Below, piece after piece: positions 38,886 through 48,991 of a stretch of 64,000 nucleotides of DNA. The translations under genes were made by a program, and so were the position numbers. The notes under the pieces are model-generated. The model worked only from the letters and a program-made list of their open reading frames with translations, had not been told where the DNA came from and did no database searches. The DNA is from Plutella xylostella (Eukaryota; Arthropoda; Insecta; Lepidoptera; Plutellidae), in the NCBI RefSeq assembly GCF_932276165.1, contig NC_064010.1, forward strand, positions 3,286,001 through 3,350,000, given 5' to 3'. The number at the start of each line of letters is the position of its first letter. The first letter of the stretch is position 1.

Positions 38886-39019
38886 AGCTCTGTAGTAGAA
38901 GTTTGGGAGTTATCTGTGAGACGTTTCTTTTGCACTGGCAATCGATCTTGTTAGTACATAAATACACAGTAGAGTCGACATAGAATAGAATCATGCTGAG
39001 AATAAATTCGATAGAACAA

Positions 39020-39106
39020 TACGGCACTTAATCGCGGGACAATCGACTGTTGATGTACCGTTCGGAATCTGTCAATTTAGTATCTGAGATTAAAAAACAG
39101 ACTTTA
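39020..39106. mobile_element. MITE-B, right arm only
   Basis: ATCGCGGGACAATCGACTGT, CGTTCGGAATCTGTCAATTT, AGTATCTGAGATTAAAAAAC and AGACTTTA correspond to the right arm of 25047-25465. Confidence 0.65.
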
Positions 39107-39204
39107 GTTCTTGCCCAGCGCCTTAAGATAGAAGGTCAGCGTTATCAATGCCTGAATGAGCTCATCAATAAATATTCACGCAGGAAGTTCTGTCTCGCGA
39201 GCCA

Positions 39205-39335
39205 AAACACGGAACCTGTTCTGCGACACGTAGATGTCGCTGTATAGTCGCGTGCGACGTCGCAGAACAGAGCGCGACGTCGCGGCGACACGTAGACGAC
39301 ATGTGCCTAGACAGGTTCTGCGAGAATTTGTCGCC
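39205..39335. repeat. CG-rich inverted-repeat block
   Basis: AACCTGTTCTGCGACACGTA (GATGTCGC) and GGCGACACGTAGACGACATG frame several GACGTCGC palindromes, with AACCTGTTCTGCG at the start and ACAGGTTCTGCG at the end. Probably a small MITE. Confidence 0.45.
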
Positions 39336-39407
39336 TAGTGAATACGAGGCATATTGCTAGTCTGAAATCCGCTTGTCTTACAATTTGGTTTTGGGTCATA
39401 ACATTTT

Positions 39408-39515
39408 TGTACTTAACAAATTTTAAATAAATGTTTAAAATTTGTTAAGTACAAATGTTTTATTAGGGACATTTAATGCCGGTATTTTGTAAACGGAGCT
39501 TTTTCATTGCTCTCG
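39408..39515. mobile_element. MITE-G right end with internal palindrome
   Basis: TTTGTACTTAACAAATTTTA and its inverse lie at the left. GGAGCTTTTTCATTGCTCTC (GAGTG) before TA is the family's right terminus. Confidence 0.5.
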
Positions 39516-39686
39516 AGTGTACTTCGAATTCACTGTTGCTTAGCAATCCCTAAAAAGACCTAAATAGGATAACCAAATATACCTATAGAAATGATCCTTA
39601 CATAAAATAATCAGTGCCCATTCAACTATAATCACAAATTGATTACGTAAATTGGCTAATTCAAGGAGGAGTTTGCTAATTTACTA

Positions 39687-39830
39687 TACAGGATGTTTCA
39701 AAAATAGCAAGTATGGTATAAGCCTATAAGTGGTGTTTAAGCTCGTCATTCTAAACAACTTTTGTGCTACGACTTTTGGAAATTCATAATAAAAAATCTA
39801 CTCAACAAAGTCACGTGAACAAAAAACTAG
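39687..39830 (+). mobile_element. MITE-K-like fragment
   Basis: CAGGATGTTTCAAAAATAGC after TATA, then GACTTTTGGAAATTCA and AACAAAGTCACGTGAAC. Decayed, with the right end absent. Confidence 0.4.
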
Positions 39831-39924
39831 TTTCTCGCGCACTTACGGTTGAACAATTTGCCTACTGGGAACGCCTCAAATGCTTTAATAATAATAAAAA
39901 AATAATCTATGTTTCTGTTTCGAT

Positions 39925-40168
39925 ATACAGGATGTTGCAAAAAGGGAATACTAAGCCGAAACCAGCATGTGCAATATGTTATAGGTATCTAAGCCCGGAA
40001 ATTAAATCAGAATATCAAAATTCGTAAAAAAAATCATTTTCCATAGAAACATAGTTGTTCACGTGACTTTTTACTACGGAGAATGATTAATTTTTTTGCG
40101 AATTTTGAAATTCTGATTTCAGATTCGGCCTTAGATATATAACATGCTGCACATGCTGGTTTCGGCTG
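39925..40168. mobile_element. MITE-K, right terminus replaced by a SINE tail
   Basis: CAGGATGTTGCAAAAAGGGA start, ATGTGCAATATGTTATAGGT, then inverse text AACATGCTGCACATGCTGGT (TTCGGCT). A SINE-A2 tail begins directly where the right end should be. Confidence 0.65.
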
Positions 40169-40169
40169 G

Positions 40170-40245
40170 TCCGATAGCCATATTACAGGCTCTGCCTAGC
40201 TTGGGGTCGGATCGTCGTGTGTGAGATGTCCCCATCCCCACATTA
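40170..40245 (+). mobile_element. SINE-A2 tail fragment
   Basis: GTCCGATAGCCATATTACAG, GCTCTGCCTAGCTTGGGGTC and GTGTGTGAGATGTCCCCA match the SINE-A2 3' body. Confidence 0.7.
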
Positions 40246-40629
40246 TTAACCCACATAGAAGCATAGAAAGAAAGAAAGATGGCGCCCTTAACCGTGTGTC
40301 TACCAACACATGAGAAATCTCGTCCATATATACTTGAAAACGTTAATATTTACCTTTAATCTAGAACGTGTTTATTATTCCTGTACGAAGGGTGTGGGTT
40401 TGCCCGAATATGGTTACTGTTAGAGCTTGTGTTCTTAACATTTCTGAATTACAAAAATTATATATTATATTAGGTATTTAAATCTAATTATTAACTTACA
40501 ACAAAAAACTGAGATATTTAGGATCGATTAGTATGTTAAAATTTATTAAGCTTATTTTTATGGCTTTTTCTTTGTAACAACGAAAGTACCAAATTATTGT
40601 TTGTGAAAACTTTACTGGCCTATGACTAT

Positions 40630-40803
40630 GATAAAAAAAAATATTCATTTTCCATAGAAACTTAGTTGGTAACATGACTTTTTACTATGGGGAATGAATA
40701 TTTTTTTCGCGAATTTTGAAATTCTGATTTCAGTTTCGGGCTTAGATATACCATGCTGCACATGCTGGTTTCGGCTTAGTATACCCTTTTGCAAAACCCT
40801 GTA
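40630..40803 (+). mobile_element. MITE-K, right part
   Basis: CATTTTCCATAGAAACTTAG, GATATACCATGCTGCACATG, TTTCGGCTTAGTATACCCTT and TTGCAAAACCCTG before TA. Confidence 0.65.
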
Positions 40804-40839
40804 TTTCGACGAGTATAGTAATTATTCTGCGGTAGGGTG

Positions 40840-40945
40840 CCTCTCCGCTATAGATATGCAGTGCATATCTCCAAGGTCTTGACTCCCTTCCCAATGTGTT
40901 AGGCTTCCCAAGCTTACATCATTTCCCGCAACGAAGTGTCATTGC
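40840..40945 (-). mobile_element. SINE-B tail fragment
   Basis: GCATATCTCCAAGGTCTTGA, CTCCCTTCCCAATGTG and CATCATTTCCCGCAACG follow the minus-strand SINE-B 3' region with many changes. Confidence 0.5.
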
Positions 40946-41028
40946 AAAAGAATAAACTTGAATAAACTTACGTATGAAATGAATACACTCAATTTATTAT
41001 TCTAAGGTCCGTGTATAAAGACACGGAA

Positions 41029-41211
41029 TCCTAATCTTTTTATGTCTGTCTGTCTGTTACTCTATCACGCCAAAACTACTTAACGGATTTGAATGAAATT
41101 TGGTGTATATATATAGTCTAGCTAGACCCTGAAAAAAAAACATAGGCATTTATCCCTGAATTCCTACGGTAAAACTTTTTAAGGCGAGGCGAAGCTCGCG
41201 GATACAGCTAG
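41029..41211 (+). mobile_element. Helitron-like element, altered 5' part
   Basis: TCCTAATCTTTTTATGTCTG start (the TAATATTATAAATGCG segment is lost), CACGCCAAAACTACTTAACG, and a GCGGATACAGCTAG end. Flanked by A (41028) and T (41212). Confidence 0.7.
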
Positions 41212-41535
41212 TATATTATATAAAGACGTATCTTTATACACGGAATCCTTTATATATTATTAACTTCAAGCATCCACAACAAACACTCGACTCAACTCTC
41301 CATGTCACACCACAAGAGACTTGGGGCAGCGTAATTACAATTCGCTATCGTGTATTGTATCTGTGCGGCCGCAGCGGCGTAGTTACAAAACCTATTAAGG
41401 CCAATGATAGGACGCCGGCCGCCATTACTGGAGAATTGAACCAATGAGCGAGAGGACATCGATATAGGAGTTCGAATAGTTACTAGTTACTTTACACACA
41501 GATAGATAGAATACACTTTTTGTACACCAGCAAGG
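41212..41535. other. Unassigned DNA, locally GC-rich
   Basis: GTGCGGCCGCAGCGGCGTAG near 41363 stands out. No repeat or gene recognised. Confidence 0.4.
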
Positions 41536-41660
41536 AATATTAAGATTACAAAATTGCAACTTAATTAGGGTACAAAAGGCTTAATTGCAACTTAATTAGG
41601 GTACAAAGGTCTTATCACTAAAAGCGATCTCTGCCAGACTACTTTTGGATGGAGGGAATA
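41536..41660 (-). mobile_element. CR1/Jockey-type LINE tail with a small tandem duplication
   Basis: AAAGCGATCTCTGCCAGACT on the plus strand is the inverse of the LINE motif CTGGCAGAGATCGC. TTGCAACTTAATTAGGGTAC (AAA) occurs twice in a row just before it (about 41555 and 41584). Confidence 0.5.
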
Positions 41661-41841
41661 AGAGATTAAGATTGGGTGTAGTGTACATGTTAAAAGGAAA
41701 TGTAGATTATCGTACAAGCGGAGTATCGTACAAGCGGTCCTAGGTATTGTGTATTTTTTATGCGAATTATCCTAGTGCCTTGTAAAATGCTATTGCGTCT
41801 GGCTTTATGATTAGCGGAAAGGGGGTCATTCTTAACAACTT

Positions 41842-41883
41842 TTGGTCTACTAGTTTTAGTATACCCTTTTTATAACACCCTGT
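41842..41883. mobile_element. MITE-K right terminus
   Basis: TTTAGTATACCCTTTTTATA (ACACCCTG) before TA. Confidence 0.55.
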
Positions 41884-42239
41884 ATAATAAATATACAAGC
41901 AATATGGTGTGACACATACAAAAACGAAGCAATAAATAAGTATCCGCATTTTGTTTACTGTCAAACCGATTTATGTTCAGCCAATGACAACCGAAGTCAC
42001 AATTATTCTAGCCGATATAATTCACAATAAGAGCTCAGTTGTTGAAGTGGGGTGTTATTTGTCGAGACGTTTCTTCTGACACTGACACTCCATCTTGATC
42101 GTATATTGTAAATCTAAGTCGACGGTTGAACATTAAAAAGTTTTAATAACTGTAACAAGCACGTGCCAAGACGAAAATTTATAGCGTCTTTTTTATAAAG
42201 TTTTTATTCTGAAACGATACTTTGATAACACTCTTGCCA

Positions 42240-42325
42240 TTCACGACTAAATGGCGCAGTGGTTAGTGATTCTGACTGCTGTGCCGAGTGTCCCAGGTTC
42301 GACCCCTGGCCCGTATTTATTAGAC
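42240..42325 (+). mobile_element. tRNA-like SINE head
   Basis: CACGACTAAATGGCGCAGTG, GACTGCTGTGCCGAGTGTCC and the B box GGTTCGACCCC. The following AGACTAAAGACAGATTTG is a short body. It is closest to the head at 2117 and to SINE-A. Confidence 0.6.
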
Positions 42326-42409
42326 TAAAGACAGATTTGTTCTCATGTGTTAAATATTTGTGTTGTGTGAACTTGAATAAGGTTTTCATCACATTAGCAA
42401 TTAACATTC

Positions 42410-42520
42410 CTTAACAGCGTCGCTCGCCTGTCAAACATCAGTTGTCATCGAGTTACGTCAGATTTGTCAAGCGAGCGACAGTCAATTGTTACTAATGTTC
42501 GGTGGTGGTAACCCTATATG
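42410..42520. mobile_element. MITE-I, short copy
   Basis: AACAGCGTCGCTCGCCTGTC and TTGTCAAGCGAGCGAC are inverted. The end GTTCGGTGGTGGTAA matches 19310-19455. Confidence 0.5.
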
Positions 42521-42704
42521 TTGTTTTTCTAAATCTCCTCAAATGTTAGACCTCCAGAGTAGGTAAATATCGAAGATATTTGTTTGCCTTCGTATTTTAT
42601 TGAAGTGTTTGGGTTTGAGCTGGGAAATGGCTCTCGGTTGTCTGCAAAATGTCTGATAAAATGAACACCTTTTCACACTGGGGAAGTTACTTTTTTTGTT
42701 TACT

Positions 42705-42780
42705 TCATCACAGGTCCCGGTTTCGATCCTCGGCTGGGGCAAAGATTTGTTTAAAAGGCAGATATTTGGTTTCCCCATAC
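42705..42780 (+). mobile_element. SINE-A-type head fragment
   Basis: AGGTCCCGGTTTCGATCCTC (GGCTGGGGCAAAGATTTG) contains a mutated B box and the start of the SINE-A body. Confidence 0.55.
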
Positions 42781-44139
42781 ACATTGTTTACGGTAGTGCC
42801 TCTGTGTATGGGAAGTATTGGGAAGACTTTGTGCATGTGGCGTACCTAGATATATTTTTTTCCGTGATACCCCAAAGGTCAATTACAATAAAAGTTGTTC
42901 AGAATGAACAGCTCTGTCACCCACCATCTACGAAAGACTTAAATTCTTGCAGTTGAGTTGGTTAATCCTCCTATACTCTGTCCATCTTTTTATTGGTTTT
43001 TTGACATTCGAAATCCCATACATATTTGATGACTGCAAAGAAAAACCAACTTTACTCACCAGACAGAAGGAAACGTCAACAATACAATAATATAGTGGAA
43101 GCTTTATAACAACAGATCACTGATAGATCCAGAGTTCAAGTAAAGTACTCTATGAATAACAAAGAGGCATTTCCACTCACTGATAAATGTTATAGCTCAT
43201 TGAGTAGTCCTTTAGCATTCTTATTAGTCAGTAGCTTTTTCTTGGAAGCGTTGTTTTACTTCAAAGGTTGTGGGAATTCGGAAAAATTCCTTTGAGCCTG
43301 TGACAGTTTTAAATAATGTGCTTTTTACCCGACTGCCGAAGGAGGAGGGTAATGTTTTTATTGGTATGAATGTACTAACCATAGAACAACGCGGACTCGG
43401 GTGTACCCTCGGGAAGCGTCATAGCGATCTTTCTTGATACAAAAAAGTCTGCCAATTTTCGCGGGGGGAAATTTTACCGTTTACCTTGATTAAGTCTCAT
43501 GTGACATGTCATTATGAGTTTTAATTCCTAGCAATAAGGGTTATGTGAAGAGACATTTAATTATGAACACAGTGTCGTCATTTTTTCTTGTCATGGATGT
43601 AACAACTATCGATAAGCGTTATCGATGAATTCGAGATTATGTGTTGGAAATAATAATTTTAAATTAATTAAATAGAATAGAACATAATAGGTATATGAAG
43701 CATTAATTTCTATAACTTATCTTTAAAAGTTTTTTCATAAAATACTTATGGAATGTAGATGAAATGCTTCCAAAAAAGCTAACCTATGTACCTAGCTATA
43801 ATTTACTTGTCAAACTAAACATTTTTTTTCTATACGACAAAAATGTTTTTTCTGCTCCATAGAAACTTGGTTGGATTTTACATCTTGAATTTCCTGAAAG
43901 CGATGACCAAAAAATGTTGAGAGTGACCCCCTAGTCAACCCTGTCAGCTTACGTTCACCACTTTAGTAATATCTCGTACATCAGAGCAAATTTAAAAAAA
44001 ATAAAATTTGTAACCTCCTTTAACTGTGACCTTTTTATCGATAAGCACATATTTACATACCGGTACATCACTATGACATTTTTCTGACATTGGTTGCTAG
44101 GCAACGGCTAATAACAATAAACCATGACCGAAGGCGACC
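42781..44139. other. Mostly unassigned DNA
   Basis: Only fragments show: CCGACTGCCGAAGGAGGAGG near 43330 looks like a dispersed repeat, and CCATAGAAACTTGGTTGG near 43857 recalls MITE-K. Two CTATCGATAAG-type sites lie near 43606 and 44034. No gene. Confidence 0.35.
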
Positions 44140-44378
44140 AAATCTGTGATCAAATCCGGGAATCCGAATATTCTATGCAACGAAGCTGTCATTTAGTATG
44201 TAAACAGCTCATTTTACACGAAACGAACGCTTTGCCAACTAGATTGAGTCTAGTGAAAATTGAGACTGCAACTAGTTTTTATAAATCGGTGGGCCTTTCT
44301 GGCCCACTACGCCGGCAGAGGGGAACGTCTGCCTATTTCGTCTCCAGACCATTCATACTCAATTGTACTAACGTACAA
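44140..44378 (+). mobile_element. MITE-J internal segment
   Basis: TGATCAAATCCGGGAATCCG, GCCAACTAGATTGAGTCTAG, CGGTGGGCCTTTCTGGCCCA and GAGGGGAACGTCTGCCTATT (TCGTCTCCAGACC) are the inverse of 15985-16225. The 97-codon open frame across it has no motif and is a by-product. The terminal CGTCAAA...CGCGTT ends are not seen. Confidence 0.7.
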
Positions 44379-44424
44379 CACGTTAAAAGCATCTGTTTAT
44401 GTTTTCCAAATAATTGATATTAGA

Positions 44425-44665
44425 ATGAGCATATCCCCAAGGTATTAATTGCCTTCCTTCCATTTCCCACCACGCTGGTCCGCTGCGGGTTGGTGGGTTC
44501 ACACATTATATGCTATAACTACAATATAAAGGTTTCCTAGCGATGTATTAATTCACCGTAAAAGCGATGGTATAATTTGTACATACATTTGTAAAGATTT
44601 TATTAGTACATGTCTTGGTTGGTATTCGAATCTCTGCCTTAGAACCAGGCGGTTACACGATATTG
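44425..44665 (-). mobile_element. SINE-B, diverged
   Basis: GCATATCCCCAAGGTATTAA, CATTTCCCACCACGCTGGTC, GGGTTGGTGGGTTCACACAT and TCACCGTAAAAGCGATGG, then a weak B box TTGGTATTCGAATC. Confidence 0.7.
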
Positions 44666-44689
44666 CATTATATGTTTTATTTATTTATT

Positions 44690-44772
44690 CAATTCAATTC
44701 AATTCTGTATTGCACAATATACGAAAGTTATTATGTACAATCAGGTGGACTTAATGCTAAAAGAATTTTATT
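44690..44772 (-). mobile_element. CR1/Jockey-type LINE 3' tail
   Basis: Minus strand: TAGCATTAAGTCCACCTGAT (TGTACATAATAAC) and TTGTGCAATACAGAATTGAA. Confidence 0.65.
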
Positions 44773-45159
44773 ATTCTAAGTACCTTTAAGAGTTTAATGT
44801 AAGTTACGGCAACAATTAATTCATTCTAGCCTACCTACGTAGGTACTATTCGTTTCGTTTGTCCCAAACATGACAAAACTTCTGTCCGGGCCATTTCGAA
44901 GTTTCGACGATGGAAAGGTTCAACTTTGCTCGATGAAACTGTTTGTGGTGAGTTGTGACAGATATTTTTTATCTCAGGGAAATGTACGGACAGCAAAACA
45001 GATATATGTGTTCCGCCCAAACACTTTGATCACAGGACTCGTGGGTGAAAGATAGATGTGTAAAATGAGGACAATCGCAAATTTTCAAAAGACTTAGAGT
45101 AAAAGTATATCAGAATGTGGCATTCTGATATACTTTTACTCCTGAGCATGAGCACCCTT
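44773..45159. other. Unassigned DNA with one perfect hairpin
   Basis: Nothing recognised except AGTAAAAGTATATCAGAATG (45098-45117), a 3-base spacer and its exact inverse (45121-45140). Confidence 0.45.
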
Positions 45160-45240
45160 TCAGCTTCTTCTTCTAGTGCCGTCTCCTAGCGAAGGTTGGC
45201 AATCATCCTGCTGATTTCCGTCTTGAAGGCCACCGCATAC
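45160..45240 (-). mobile_element. Old LINE coding fragment
   Basis: GCTTCTTCTTCTAGTGCCGT, CTCCTAGCGAAGGTTGGCAA and TCATCCTGCTGATTTCCGTC resemble a LINE fragment I associate with insect genomes, but the family is not determined. Confidence 0.4.
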
Positions 45241-45691
45241 CCTTTCAGCTGACTTTACACTTTTGCTACCTCTTGTATTATCGACACACAATATGACGAC
45301 TCACAGTGTGGTCACTAATATCTTTTGTTGAGTGTACACTCTGCTGCATTAGTGAGCTTACAGGCAACAAAATCTTTAAAATGTCTATAAAATCTTTTCC
45401 CAGCTCGCCATTCCTGATAAATTTTTAATTACAAACCTCCAAGACCGTTATACCTACACATAGCAGAGAAAGGTTCTCGGGTGAAAAGAAAAATGTTAAG
45501 CAAGAAGCAACCAACTCAAAAAATATATATTTATATAGAATGTTGCAAAAGTTCCTAAAGACAGTCAGGTCTTCAGTCGTTCTGGACAACTTTTTTTCTA
45601 CGACTTGTGGATATATTTTTTAACATGTAAATAACTTTACTGTGTTCCATCCCGTATAATCAAAATACAGAATATAACGAAATGTCGTAGT

Positions 45692-46690
45692 AGAGCGGTG
45701 GTGGCGTAATGGATAAGGCCTCGTCCTCTCAATCGAGAGGCCGTGGGATCAAATCCTGGCCTGTACCAATGAATTATTTTAATTGGCCATGCTACCAATT
45801 TATGATATGTATTTTTTATAATTTATTTTGAAAATATGGACCATTTTAAGAAACTGATTTCGTTATTTTTTATTTTTATTCATTACAACTATTTTTAATA
45901 TAATTTTAAAATTTGGTCGGGTGTATGGATGTATGACGTCACAGAACTAATACTAAAATATTGGTGCCTTTGCCTACGCCACAAAAAAAGCAAGTGTCAC
46001 TTAACGTCAGTGAGGTAGAATGTCATTGTCATCTGTCATCTAATTCTTAACCTATAAATAATAATGTGAAGCAATAATACACACTGAAGAAATACTATCT
46101 CTGTTCTTGTTGTCATCGTATCCACTGGTCATTATTTATTCGTAGTAAAGATTCAAAACAAGGTAGAAAATAAATAAATTAAATCAATAAAGAGAAATAA
46201 ACAAACGGGCACCTACTCTGTGCACACGGGTGACACGGGCTGTGAGGTTCACAGAGTACATAAGGTTTGCGTTTATTGACGTTTGACGTTTACTTTTGTT
46301 TTGTAGGCAAATGCATTCTGTGCATATATCCTAATCAGTATAATATATTATACTCTATTGTCCTAATGTGACGTCATAGAAAGGACAAATGAAGGTTATT
46401 AGTTTTTAATGAATAATTAAAAAAATAGAGACCTAATTTAAAATCCGATGACCAGAAATTGAACTGGAAGCATATTCCTCGAAACGGTTTTAAGCATTTC
46501 ATTCTTGTTCAAAAAGTTAGCATGGCCAATTGTGTTTTCAATTAAGGAGTTTAAGTACAATAATACCACACGCTCTTACGGTGATGGAAAACATCGTGAG
46601 GAAACCTGCACATCTTGATTCTAGATATAATGTAGGTATCCTAAGTGCATTGTACTTATTCCAAAACGGCGATATGGTTCGCAACCTATC
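45692..46690 (+). mobile_element. SINE-C, interrupted by MITE-M
   Basis: AGAGCGGTGGTGGCGTAATG (GATAAGGC) head, CTCTCAATCGAGAGGCCGTG, B box GGGATCAAATCC and CTGTACCAATG lead to MITE-M (45785-46527). After it come TGTGTTTTCAATTAAGGAGT, core CGCTCTTACGGTGATGGAAA, GTGCATTGTACTTATTCCAA and CGGCGATATGGTTCGCAACC. Confidence 0.75.
45785..46527. mobile_element. MITE-M, 743 bp, AATT-flanked
   Basis: GGCCATGCTA at the left and TAGCATGGCC at the right, with AATT outside both (45781-45784 and 46528-46531). The SINE-C target is restored by removing it. The interior is AT-rich with TGACGTCA-type sites near 45936 and 46371 and no recognisable protein. The terminal repeat is short (10 bp). Confidence 0.7.
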
Positions 46691-47099
46691 ACGTGAGTAC
46701 AAATTTTGAGTTTTATTTTATTTTATTTTTATAGGAAAACTGAACTAAATAACAAGAATACATTAATTAAGACTAAGTATAAAATACGTTTAACAAGTTT
46801 CCACCTATATGGTAAAGAAATAAGCATAGGCAAAGGCAAAATGGAGTGTACTCTAACAAATTAGTTGTGTTAGTGAAGCGTTCAGAATCTGTCAATTTAT
46901 TTATTTATTTATTTATTTAATCCTTTAGTATATTTTTAAGATAAATATGGCATATTGCGACCTCTTGGCCTGCGTGCATAACACCTTCCCACCCTATTTA
47001 ATCCATTCATTACGTCCTCCAATGTTAATTAGAAGGGACATTTTAAAAGCAACTTCGCAAGAATCTGTGTAAGGAGTGCGAGTTTTTACACCGTTCGAG
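46691..47099. other. Mixed fragments, mostly unassigned
   Basis: AAGCGTTCAGAATCTGTCAA (about 46876) is a MITE-B arm fragment cut by a TTTATTTATTTATTTATTTA run. The last ~180 bp before 47100 may be the upstream part of the LINE below. Confidence 0.4.
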
Positions 47100-47255
47100 A
47101 AGTGGCGAGAGGTAAGGTTGACTGGAAGAAATCGCGTTAAGGCGATATGTCCGCCTTTGTGTACATATAGACTGTGAACTGTAATCATCTGTACCTAGCT
47201 ATTTTGCATGTTTCTATGTATGTGTATGCAATAAAGTGTTAAATAAATAAAATAA
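47100..47255 (+). mobile_element. CR1/Jockey-type LINE 3' tail
   Basis: GGTTGACTGGAAGAAATCGC (GTTAAGGCGATATGTCCGCC), then TATGTGTATGCAATAAAGTG and TTAAATAAATAAAAT. The GCG...CGC stem variant shows compensatory change relative to TTGC...GCAA at 351. Confidence 0.7.
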
Positions 47256-47259
47256 GTGT

Positions 47260-47592
47260 TCATCGCTATCGTACGTATCGGACAAAGAGGATTGTCATAA
47301 ATGTATGGAGAAACGGCGTCGGCAATGCCAATGAAGTGGACGCACTTGTGTGAATTTATATGCAAAGAATACTTACTGTACTTACAGAGAGTACAAGATT
47401 TTCGAACCTCCTTTAAAGTTGCGTATCGTCAACTGTCACTGCCAAAATGTAAGGCAAATTTGTTAGTTCCAAAAGTGACTACGTTGGCGGTGTTCTTTTC
47501 CATATTATGTTTGTGTAGTATCGTACAACGCTAGCATATTGCCACGTTAGTCTGTTATGGGGGCTCTGAATGCGATGTTTCGTAACTACGAT
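47260..47592. mobile_element. MITE-D interrupted by a MITE-C-like piece
   Basis: TCATCGCTATCGTACGTATC, GGAGAAACGGCGTCGGCAAT and AGTGGACGCACTTGTGTGAA match 35569-35713. After GCAAAGAATAC an insert (47373-47564) contains TCGTCAACTGTCACTGCCAA and AATGTAAGGCAAATTTGTTA, the inverse of the MITE-C interior. CTGAATGCGATG then resumes MITE-D. Confidence 0.65.
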
Positions 47593-47714
47593 GGCAAAAG
47601 GTGGACAATTATCATAGACATGAATTCATATGACGCAGGATAGTAGGTACCGTAGCCACTACCTAGGTAAAGTAGTTGCTCTAGCTCCACGCTATACAAT
47701 TTTTCGTAAGATGA

Positions 47715-48117
47715 AATCATGAATAACGTCATGAAATTGTTATGGCCTTACGCTTACGTTCCGGACACCTTCCATTAAACAAGTTTGCATACCTAATGCG
47801 CAAAGTAGAATCGCCAAACTGCTCAGAATGTGGAGTAATAGAAGATGTGTAGGTATCATGTTTTGGTGGAGTGTGTTCGTAATGAGGCATTTAGACGTCA
47901 GATATATTGTAATAACATATTCATTGATGTTGGAGGCTGTAACAGCACCCTGGCGGAACCACAGTCTGAAAACGCCAGGCTGCTGTACAGACTAGTTAGA
48001 CGTTGTTTAGTCTTAAGATAAATGCTGTATAGTCTTACTGTAACGATGAGGACAACATGGTCGCCTTAGCGTACTAAGTCCTCTATAAAATAAAAGATTA
48101 AAAAAAAAAAAAAAAGA
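47715..48117 (+). pseudogene. LINE ORF2 C-terminal remnant with poly(A)
   Basis: One frame reads LRLRSGHLPLNKFAYLMRK, then SPNCSECGVIEDV, a CX2C zinc-knuckle start of the kind at the end of several LINE ORF2 proteins (compare CRSCMEED in the LOA element), and is cut by a TAG. An apparent 3' region with AATAAAAG and 15-17 A residues closes it near 48117. 5'-truncated. The LINE family is not settled. Confidence 0.6.
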
Positions 48118-48273
48118 TAAGACGTCAGGTTTACCAAGTTCTCATTGCTCGATCGGTAATGAAAAACTTGCACTAAGACCTCTGCACGTTATTTTAAAAC
48201 CGTATATTTGTTAGAATAACTGCTTTCATTTACACTCTTGAAATTGCATTTCTTGTTACTTCTTAATCGTTGA

Positions 48274-48418
48274 TCCTAGCGAATTGGGTTATACGTTTTA
48301 CGTCCGTGTATCACGTAAAAATACTGGACAGATTTTCATGAAATTTTGAGTGAACGATGGATACTTTTTATTCCGGGTTTCCCACGGGAAAACTTTTTAA
48401 GGCGCGGGAATAAGCTAG
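48274..48418 (+). mobile_element. Helitron-like relative, diverged
   Basis: TCCTAGCGAATTGGGTTATA start, TTCCGGGTTTCCCACGGGAA (AACTTTTTAAGGCGCGGGAA) and TAAGCTAG end. A precedes it, but C rather than T follows. Confidence 0.5.
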
Positions 48419-48589
48419 CAATACATAAAGTTCCTAAGAATCACAAGTGAGAAAGCAATCACAGTTGGTGGAACCGATTTCCACTGGGAAATAAAGGGTC
48501 TAAGCTAGAGTCATATCATAACACTGTCTGACGAACGAATAGTTAGATATCGCCACATTTTAAGGGCGTTAACTACACTTTGTAAAATA

Positions 48590-48794
48590 TAGCTGTTCCC
48601 GCGCGCTTCGCTTCGCCTTAAAAGTTTTCCCGTGGGAATTCCGGGATAAAAAGTAGCCTATGTTCCTTCCTAAGGTCTAGACCGTATGTACCTATACCAT
48701 ATTTCATTCCAATCCGTTCAGTAGTTTTGGCGTGAAAGAGTTACAGGCAGACAGACAGACACAGTTAGTTTCGCATTTGTAATATTAGTTAGGA
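48590..48794 (-). mobile_element. Helitron-like element, CTAG terminus mutated
   Basis: Minus strand: TCCTAACTAATATTACAAAT start and a CGCGGGAACAGCTAT end, where CTAG has become CTAT. T follows at 48795. The CTGT tract is short. Confidence 0.7.
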
Positions 48795-48991
48795 TGATAG
48801 GCCCTATGACAGCTGTCAAATCCATACATTTTAAATCTGTCATTTGTCGGTTTTTCAAGAGAAAATGAACTTATTCACGTAGAAGCATCTGTCAGTCAAA
48901 CGTTTATAGTACTCTTGCTATATAGTATAATAGAAGATGTTTGACATTTTATTAAAATTTCAGTTTTTGCAAAGCTTCTCAAAAAGCTTTA

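Noticed and set aside
44124..44417. 97-codon frame as a possible gene
   Set aside because: Most of its length is repeated, inverted, at 15985-16225 as MITE-J, where the frame is not kept.
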